From Pirellulales bacterium (GTDB taxonomy: Bacteria > Planctomycetota > Planctomycetia > Pirellulales > JAICIG01): a stretch of 7,786 nucleotides of DNA. The position numbers were made by a program, and so were the translations under genes. The stretch covers positions 1 to 7,786 of the forward strand of contig JAICIG010000382.1 of assembly GCA_025924495.1 (NCBI GenBank). The letters are read 5' to 3'. Below the pieces are notes generated by a model. That model did not search any database. It was not told where the DNA came from and saw only the letters and a program-made list of their open reading frames with translations. Positions 1 through 4,854 of the stretch are shown piece after piece (position 1 is the first letter of the stretch; every line of letters begins with the position of its first letter).

Positions 1-3000
1 CGCGTCGAGCAGCGAGTGGAAGGCCAGATACAGCAGAATGAAGACCAGCGCCAGCGACAACGGAATGATAAACATCAAGCGTCGCTCGCCTTCTTGCATC
101 TGTTGAAACTCGCCGCTCCATTCGACGCGATACCCTTGCGGAATCAGCGGGGCCACGCGCTGCTGAGCTTCGGCGACGGCGCCGGCCAGGTCGCGATCAC
201 GGACGCCAAACTTGACGGCGATCAGCCGACTGCCCATTTCGCGCGAGATCAGCGATGCCCCGGCGCGCATGAAATCGCCGTGCGGATCAAGTTCATCGCT
301 CTGCTCGTCGCTGAGCGGCGTCACCAAATCGCGCAGACGTTCGCGCGGCGAGCTGCTGATGGAGAGCGCCGTTGCGCCGAATTTGCTGCCCGTCAACGCG
401 GGCAACGACTGGGAGAAACCCATGGCCGCAATGCCCTGGGTCGCCCCGGAAAGGGGCGTGGCGCCCATGCCGGCCGCCGAACCCTCCGTAACGCGATGTC
501 CGGTCACGTCAACCGGGATGTCGAGAATGTCGGCTTCGTCTTCGCGCAGCCTTTGCGGCCAGCGGACCGTTATATCGAACGACTTTTCGCCTTCGATCAT
601 CTGCGAGACGGTCCTGCCGCCGATGGCCGTTTCGATTACGTTGTGAACGTCGGCCACGCTAATGTTCCAGAGCGAGCACTTTCGCCGGTCGATCGGCAAC
701 GTGAGGTTGCACTGGCCCTGAATGCGATACAAGCCGACGTCTTTCACGCCCGCGATGCCGCGCAAGGCGGCGACCGTCTGGTTGCCTAGCTCTTCGAGCT
801 TGTCCAGATCGGGCCCGATAATCTTCACCGAGTTTTCGCCTTGCACACCCGACAGCACTTCCAAGACGTTATCGCGAATGACTTGCGAAAAGTTCCAGTT
901 TACGCCAGGCAGCATTTTTTCCAGCTCGGCGCTAATCTCGCCGACCAGCTCGGGTTTCGTTCGCGGCCGCATGGCGCCGAGCCAGCGCCGCCAGCCTTCG
1001 CGCTGCTTGGTGGCGGGCCAGTCTTCCTGCGGTTTGAGCGGAACGAAAAATTCTGCGTTGTAAAAGCCCGTGGGGTCGGTGCCGGCATCGGGACGGCCTA
1101 GCTGGCAGACGACGGTTTCCACCTCCGGATACTTGCGCATGATGGCGCGGGCCAGCCGCGACTTCTCAGCGTTCTGCTCGAGCGAGATACTGACCGGGTA
1201 AATGCCGCGGATCCAGATGTGCCCTTCTTCCAACGGCGGCATGAACTCGCGCCCGAGGTGGGGCAACAGCAGCACAGTAGCGGCAATCAGCACGCCGAAA
1301 ATGCCGATGGCAATCCAGCGATGATTCAAGCAGCGCTCGAGATTCCGCAGATATCCCGTCTTCAGGAAACGCACCAGAAAGTTGTCACGGCTGGGCTGCA
1401 GGTTCTTGAATAAGAGCAAGCACAACACGGGGGCGATCGTCAGCGCCAACAGCAAGGCGCCGCCCAGGGCAAAGGCGTAGGTTTCGGCCATCGGCCGGAA
1501 GAGCTGACCTTCGGGGCCTTTCATCGTGAACAACGGCAGCAGGGCGCACACCATGATCAGGGTCGAAAACAGCAGGCTCCTCTCGACTTCGCGCGCAGCG
1601 CGAACGATGCGGTCCTGGATCGATAGCTCGGCGTACTTGCCCGTGCTGAGAATGCGGTAGATGTTCTCCACCATGATCACGGTGGAATCGATGATGATGC
1701 CGAAGTCGACGGCGCCGATCGACAGCAGGTTGGCCGATTTATCGCGGACGAACAGCACGAAAAAAGCGAAGACCAACGCCAGCGGCAGATTGATGGCAAT
1801 GATGATCGCGCTGCGCACATTGCTGAGAAACATCAGCAGGATCACGGTCACCAGCGTGATGCCGACGATCAAGTTTTCATGCACCGTCTCGGTCGTCGTG
1901 TTGATCAGATCAGTGCGATCGTAGTACGGCTCAATCCGCACGCCCGGCGGAAGCATGCCGCGGCTGGAGTTGAGTTCCTCGATCTTCGCTTTGACCAGAT
2001 TCAAGGCGGGCAGCGACTCGGACCCTTTGCGCAGCAGCACCAAGCCTTGGATCGCTTCCTCCTCGTCGACCCAGATGCGCTGCCCCTCTTGGTCGAGCAC
2101 GACCTCTCCGCTGCCGTCCTTCAACGGCCGGCTCAACGACATTTTGCCAAGCCGGGTGTGATTGCCCACCACGACGCCTTGGGCGCCGGGCAACTCTCCG
2201 GCGTATAAAGGCCCGCCTTCGACCACGTCTCCCACGCGCACTGGAACATTGTTCGTCGTGGAAATGACGATTTGCCGCAGTTGCTGCAATCGCCGCTGTT
2301 CTTCCGCGTGCACGACTTCCGCAGCTTCAGACGGATCGTTGAGCGCCAATATTTTCTGCATCGGATCGCGGCCGCGGCCGATCAAACCCAGGCCGCGCAC
2401 TACCGCCGCCACCTCGCCTTGCACCAGGTAGTCGCCGCTGACGTTGGCATTGCTGTCGGCGATGGCGGTTTGCAGTTTTTCCAGCGTGATGCCGTAGCGC
2501 TTCAGCCGGTCCGGGTCGGGATGGACTTCGTAGCGCTTGATCGTGCCGCCGAAGCTCACCACATCGGCGATGCCGGGAATGCGGCGAAATTCGCGCTCCA
2601 AGGTCCATGTTTGCAAGGCCCGCAATGTGTTTAGCGAATAAATGTTCCTGCCGAACGAGTCTTTCGGACAGGTTACGGCGTACCGTAGAATCTCGCCGAT
2701 GGGCGAGCGCGGCGAAATCTGCGGCTGCACCTCGGCCGGCAAGTCGGCCATGTTCAACCGATTGATCACCTCCTGCCGCGCCGCCAGGTAATCCACGCCG
2801 TATTCGAACTGATTGTTGAGATACGACAAACCAAACAGCGATTTGCTACGCGTGTACTTCAGCCCTGGCATGCCGGCCAGCGCCACTTCCAGCGGAATGG
2901 TGACCAACCGTTCGGTTTCTTCGGCAGAATGGCCCGGGTATTGAGCGATCACTTCCACGATCGCTGGCGCAGGATCGGGGTAGGCCTCGACATTGACCTC

Positions 3001-3096
3001 ATAAAAGGCGTAACCCCCGCCCGCCCCCAGCGCGGCGGTCAGCAAAATCACAATCAGCGGATTGTGGATCGACCAGTGAATCAGCTTGGGAATCAT
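1..3096 (-). CDS. czcA: CzcA/CusA-family heavy-metal efflux RND pump (HME-RND permease), C-terminus cut off by window edge
   Basis: This is an inner-membrane, proton-driven pump that takes metal cations from periplasm or cytoplasm and passes them to the adaptor and outer-membrane channel. I read 1032 codons without interruption from ATG at 3096. TM1 is at about residues 12-30, TM2-TM6 at about 408-563 and TM7 at about 591-613; the reading ends inside TM8 (about 1008-1026). A family member normally continues through TM12, so the last 150 or more residues are missing. TM4 carries DFGIIID..VIMVEN, with D464, D470 and E477 spaced as D402, D408 and E415 of CzcA, the proton-relay residues. CusA-type pumps lack the first Asp. 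EFMPPLEEG (617-625) is the conserved porter motif after TM7. Three extra segments (about 241-273, 304-346 and 866-920) make it longer than usual. The start is five bases after the adaptor stop, with a weak AAGAG (3105-3109) upstream. The family is very sure; the metal is not. Confidence 0.95.
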   Translation of the reverse strand, partial: MIPKLIHWSIHNPLIVILLTAALGAGGGYAFYEVNVEAYPDPAPAIVEVIAQYPGHSAEETERLVTIPLEVALAGMPGLKYTRSKSLFGLSYLNNQFEYGVDYLAARQEVINRLNMADLPAEVQPQISPRSPIGEILRYAVTCPKDSFGRNIYSLNTLRALQTWTLEREFRRIPGIADVVSFGGTIKRYEVHPDPDRLKRYGITLEKLQTAIADSNANVSGDYLVQGEVAAVVRGLGLIGRGRDPMQKILALNDPSEAAEVVHAEEQRRLQQLRQIVISTTNNVPVRVGDVVEGGPLYAGELPGAQGVVVGNHTRLGKMSLSRPLKDGSGEVVLDQEGQRIWVDEEEAIQGLVLLRKGSESLPALNLVKAKIEELNSSRGMLPPGVRIEPYYDRTDLINTTTETVHENLIVGITLVTVILLMFLSNVRSAIIIAINLPLALVFAFFVLFVRDKSANLLSIGAVDFGIIIDSTVIMVENIYRILSTGKYAELSIQDRIVRAAREVERSLLFSTLIMVCALLPLFTMKGPEGQLFRPMAETYAFALGGALLLALTIAPVLCLLLFKNLQPSRDNFLVRFLKTGYLRNLERCLNHRWIAIGIFGVLIAATVLLLPHLGREFMPPLEEGHIWIRGIYPVSISLEQNAEKSRLARAIMRKYPEVETVVCQLGRPDAGTDPTGFYNAEFFVPLKPQEDWPATKQREGWRRWLGAMRPRTKPELVGEISAELEKMLPGVNWNFSQVIRDNVLEVLSGVQGENSVKIIGPDLDKLEELGNQTVAALRGIAGVKDVGLYRIQGQCNLTLPIDRRKCSLWNISVADVHNVIETAIGGRTVSQMIEGEKSFDITVRWPQRLREDEADILDIPVDVTGHRVTEGSAAGMGATPLSGATQGIAAMGFSQSLPALTGSKFGATALSISSSPRERLRDLVTPLSDEQSDELDPHGDFMRAGASLISREMGSRLIAVKFGVRDRDLAGAVAEAQQRVAPLIPQGYRVEWSGEFQQMQEGERRLMFIIPLSLALVFILLYLAFHSLLDA

Positions 3097-3101
3097 CGCG
3101 G

Positions 3102-4523
3102 CTACTCTTTGCTAGGCTGCTCGCTGTCGGCCGGCTGCGGTTCTTGATTGCCGAGCGCCGCCTTCAACTCCAGGGCGCCGGCGGACACGACCATGTCCCC
3201 TTCGTGCAGTTCTTCCATGCCCAGCCTGCGCTGTTCGGGCGTCAGGCGGCTGCGCACCAGGACCGTGTCCGCGTAGCGACGCACGACCGAAACGCGTCGG
3301 CGATAGAAGCGGTCGAGCTTGGGATCGGTCTGGACGAGCACGATGCTCTCGTTGCCGTCCTCGACGAGCGCCCGCGTCGGAATTTCGACGACGTCCGGCT
3401 CGGGCGGCAGCGCGATGGTGGCGGTGATGAATTGACCGGCGAACAAGTGTCCTTTCTTGTTTTCGACGGGTCCGCCGATCAGCGCCATGTGCGTGTTGGG
3501 GTCGATCGTCTCGCCAATGCGGTCGATGATGCTCGAAATGGGAATCGCTTCCGCGTTCGAACTGACGCGCAGCTTCCAAGGGATCGGAAGTTCCAAGCTT
3601 TGCAGCTCAGGCAGGTCTTCCTCATAAACCTGACCCCAGGCAGTCAACATGCTGAGGTCGGCGATCTTAAACAAGTCATCGTCGGTGTCGACGATATTGC
3701 CCGCCACGACGTTCTTTTCCACGATCGTGCCATCGATCGGTGCGATGATATCGACGCGAGCCCAATTCGCCTCCAGCTCGACCTTGTTCAGGCTGCGCGT
3801 CGCCTGTTCGCGTTCGCTGTTTCGTTCCTTGTGCAGTCGTTCGGCCTCCGCTTCGACTTCCGCAATCTCCTCGTCGGTAAGCGACCAGCTTTTCAGCGTC
3901 CATTTCGTCTTTTCAACCGTGTTCTCGCCAGATTCGACCGCATACTCCGCTTCGCGCACGGCCTTCTCGGTCGTGGCCCCTTTAGTCAACAACGTATCCA
4001 ACCGCTGCAAGTTCATTCGATCGGTCCGCAGTCGCGTGAGCGAAGCGACCAACTCGCTTTTCTTTTCCCCGAGCTCCTTGCTCCACAGTACGCCCAGCCG
4101 TTGGCCCTTGGAAACATGATCCATAAAGCTCACCACGCGCCGCGTCTTGAGCATTCCTCCTGCGGGCGCATTAACCTCTTCCACGGTGGCCAACTCGGCG
4201 ATCTGCCCTGGAAAGCGAGCATGGACATGCACCAGGCGGTTCGGATCCAAGCTCAACTGTCCGCTCACATTTAGCTCGCGAGGCCGGGTCGGCAGCACGG
4301 CCTTCGCCGTGCGAATATCGGTGAGCTTCACGACCTCGGGCAAGACATCAATATATTTCGGCTCGCGTGTGGGCGCCGCAGCGCCCGTCTGCGCGGGCGC
4401 AGCGCCCTTGTTCGCCTGATGCTCGCCGCGCCAGCGCTCGAGCATCGGCTCCCCGAACCAATATGCCCCGCCTGCCACAACGACCACGACGAGCAGAGCA
4501 ATGATGATGGTGCGGCTTTTCAT
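3102..4523 (-). CDS. HME-RND periplasmic adaptor (membrane fusion protein, CusB/CzcB-like)
   Basis: This 473-residue protein would link the RND pump to the outer-membrane channel in the periplasm. Residues 5-23 (IIIALLVVVVVAGGAYWFG) form one hydrophobic N-terminal anchor, with no lipobox Cys. A polar linker follows. The first half of the lipoyl domain is at about 96-150 (DPNRLVHVHARFPGQIAEL), a charged helical hairpin at about 150-250, and the second lipoyl half at about 254-290 (RVDIIAPIDGTIVEKNVVAG). The beta-barrel (about 290-375) and membrane-proximal domain (about 376-455) end the fold. The ATG at 4523 has GAGG six bases upstream. The pump gene starts 5 bases after the stop, so the two are probably co-transcribed. 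There is no cysteine in the protein, no Met-rich N-terminal metal site such as CusB has, and no CPMHP-type heavy-metal-binding domain. The role is confident; the metal is unknown. Confidence 0.95.
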   Translation of the reverse strand: MKSRTIIIALLVVVVVAGGAYWFGEPMLERWRGEHQANKGAAPAQTGAAAPTREPKYIDVLPEVVKLTDIRTAKAVLPTRPRELNVSGQLSLDPNRLVHVHARFPGQIAELATVEEVNAPAGGMLKTRRVVSFMDHVSKGQRLGVLWSKELGEKKSELVASLTRLRTDRMNLQRLDTLLTKGATTEKAVREAEYAVESGENTVEKTKWTLKSWSLTDEEIAEVEAEAERLHKERNSEREQATRSLNKVELEANWARVDIIAPIDGTIVEKNVVAGNIVDTDDDLFKIADLSMLTAWGQVYEEDLPELQSLELPIPWKLRVSSNAEAIPISSIIDRIGETIDPNTHMALIGGPVENKKGHLFAGQFITATIALPPEPDVVEIPTRALVEDGNESIVLVQTDPKLDRFYRRRVSVVRRYADTVLVRSRLTPEQRRLGMEELHEGDMVVSAGALELKAALGNQEPQPADSEQPSKE

Positions 4524-4529
4524 AATAAG

Positions 4530-4533
4530 CCTC
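4530..4533 (-). promoter_or_regulatory. Ribosome-binding site of the adaptor gene
   Basis: GAGG on the minus strand lies six bases before the ATG at 4523 and fixes that codon as the start. Confidence 0.6.
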
Positions 4534-4578
4534 GGCCGTGTGGCAGTCGTGCCCGCAGTAATCGATCCGTGGCGGTCT

Positions 4579-4596
4579 GCGCAATCGCGCGCAATC
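4579..4596. repeat. Tandem GCGCAATC direct repeat in the adaptor leader
   Basis: GCGCAATC occurs at 4579-4586 and again at 4589-4596, a period of 10 bases (one helical turn). The first copy with the following bases also reads GCGC-AATC-GCGC, a possible 4-bp hairpin. It lies 56-73 bases upstream of the adaptor start, so it could be an operator half-site pair or leader structure. The function is unknown and chance is possible in GC-rich DNA. Confidence 0.4.
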
Positions 4597-4627
4597 AGCT
4601 CAATTCTTCTTGTTTCGGAAGCTCAAA

Positions 4628-4642
4628 CGAGCAGCTCGCTGC
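4628..4642. repeat. Overlapping inverted repeats in the adaptor leader
   Basis: CGAGC-A-GCTCG (4628-4638) and GCAGC-TC-GCTGC (4631-4642) overlap and cannot both form. In the leader RNA of the minus unit they would be two alternative short hairpins. The loops are too tight for a strong stem as written, so a DNA-binding palindrome is just as likely. There is no U-tract, so it is not an intrinsic terminator. Confidence 0.3.
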
Positions 4643-4690
4643 CCGGGTTGTGAAATGCCGATTACGACGCCGCACGCAAGCACCTGCGCA

Positions 4691-4719
4691 AATGTACGCA
4701 GACTCTAAAGTTAAGACAA
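4691..4719 (-). promoter_or_regulatory. Candidate sigma-70-like promoter for the adaptor-pump operon
   Basis: On the minus strand TTGTCT (4719-4714) and TACATT (4696-4691) are separated by exactly 17 bases, each matching four of six consensus positions. A start point near 4684 would give a leader of about 160 bases. The -35 box overlaps the dyad at 4715-4727, a position suited to repression or activation. It is the best match I found by eye on this strand, but planctomycete promoters are poorly defined. Confidence 0.3.
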
Positions 4720-4743
4720 GCAATGTCGCTCTGGACTGTAAAG
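4701..4743. repeat. Spaced direct repeat GACTSTAAAG x2, possible operator
   Basis: GACTCTAAAG (4701-4710) and GACTGTAAAG (4734-4743) differ at one base and are 33 bases apart, about three helical turns. They flank the candidate -35 element of the minus unit. Response regulators often bind such same-face direct repeats, but I do not recognise the motif. Confidence 0.4.
4715..4727. repeat. Inverted repeat GACA-N5-TGTC over the candidate -35 box
   Basis: GACA (4715-4718) and TGTC (4724-4727) form a perfect 4-bp dyad with a five-base centre. It covers most of the candidate minus-strand -35 element. TGACA/TGTCA-like arms are common in bacterial operators, including CusR-type sites, but the arms here are too short to assign. 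Confidence 0.35.
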
Positions 4744-4808
4744 ACGGCAATGCCGGCAAACCTTGCTTTTCTGTCACAAACGAAAACTTTGACGTGAAGA
4801 CAATCTCT

Positions 4809-4836
4809 GATACGACCGATACGACTCGATATATCG
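4809..4836. repeat. Tandem GATACGAC repeat plus CGATATATCG palindrome before the outer-membrane-factor gene
   Basis: GATACGAC occurs at 4809-4816 and 4818-4825, a nine-base period. A degenerate third unit, GATATATC, starts at 4828 inside the perfect ten-base palindrome CGATATATCG (4827-4836). The array ends nine bases before the Shine-Dalgarno sequence of the outer-membrane-factor gene, so it lies in its promoter or 5' leader. It is AT-richer than the surroundings. It may be an operator or part of the -10 region; the function is unproven. Confidence 0.45.
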
Positions 4837-4844
4837 CTAGAGTC

Positions 4845-4848
4845 GAGG
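4845..4848 (+). promoter_or_regulatory. Ribosome-binding site that favours a TTG start
   Basis: GAGG lies six bases before TTG at 4855, the same spacing as in front of the divergent adaptor ATG. It lies 18 bases from the first ATG at 4867, which has no Shine-Dalgarno sequence of its own. This favours TTG as the start. Confidence 0.5.
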
Positions 4849-4854
4849 CTTCTA

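Larger units (their letters stand above)
4524..4854. promoter_or_regulatory. Divergent intergenic control region between adaptor and outer-membrane-factor genes
   Basis: This is the only gene-free stretch of note (331 bases). It separates the starts of the two divergent units, so both promoters must lie here or within coding sequence. I see a candidate minus-strand promoter at 4691-4719, direct repeats at 4579-4596, 4701-4743 and 4809-4825, inverted repeats at 4628-4642, 4715-4727 and 4827-4836, and Shine-Dalgarno sequences at both ends. A possible plus-strand -35 (TTGACG, 4789-4794) has no good -10 at 16-18 bases; TACGAC at 4811 is the best and matches the consensus poorly. I recognise no named operator such as a CueR/ZntR or CusR box. 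No open reading frame here looks like a real protein. Confidence 0.75.

Noticed and set aside
16..789. Long plus-strand open frame (257 codons) opposite the pump gene
   Set aside because: It is antisense to clearly conserved RND sequence. Its translation is Arg/His/Ala-rich with no recognisable domain, as expected of shadow frames in GC-rich DNA.
3144..4274. Plus-strand open frame of 376 codons opposite the adaptor gene
   Set aside because: The minus-strand frame encodes all adaptor domains in order, and this frame gives no recognisable protein.
4711..4742. MerR-type promoter with a 20-base spacer (TTAAGA to TGTAAA, plus strand)
   Set aside because: The spacer shows no palindrome, which MerR-family operators such as those of CueR and ZntR require, and both boxes match poorly.
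4746..4768. GGCA-A-TGCC followed by a T-rich stretch, as a possible intrinsic terminator
   Set aside because: The stem is only four base pairs and the T-run is short and not directly adjacent; it lies between divergent starts where no transcript should end.
4595..4777. 60-codon minus-strand frame in the intergenic region, possible small regulator
   Set aside because: It has a GTG start with no ribosome-binding site that I can see, no known motif despite several Cys, and it covers the candidate promoter. A Cys-containing metal sensor was considered but there is no HTH or spaced ligand pattern.
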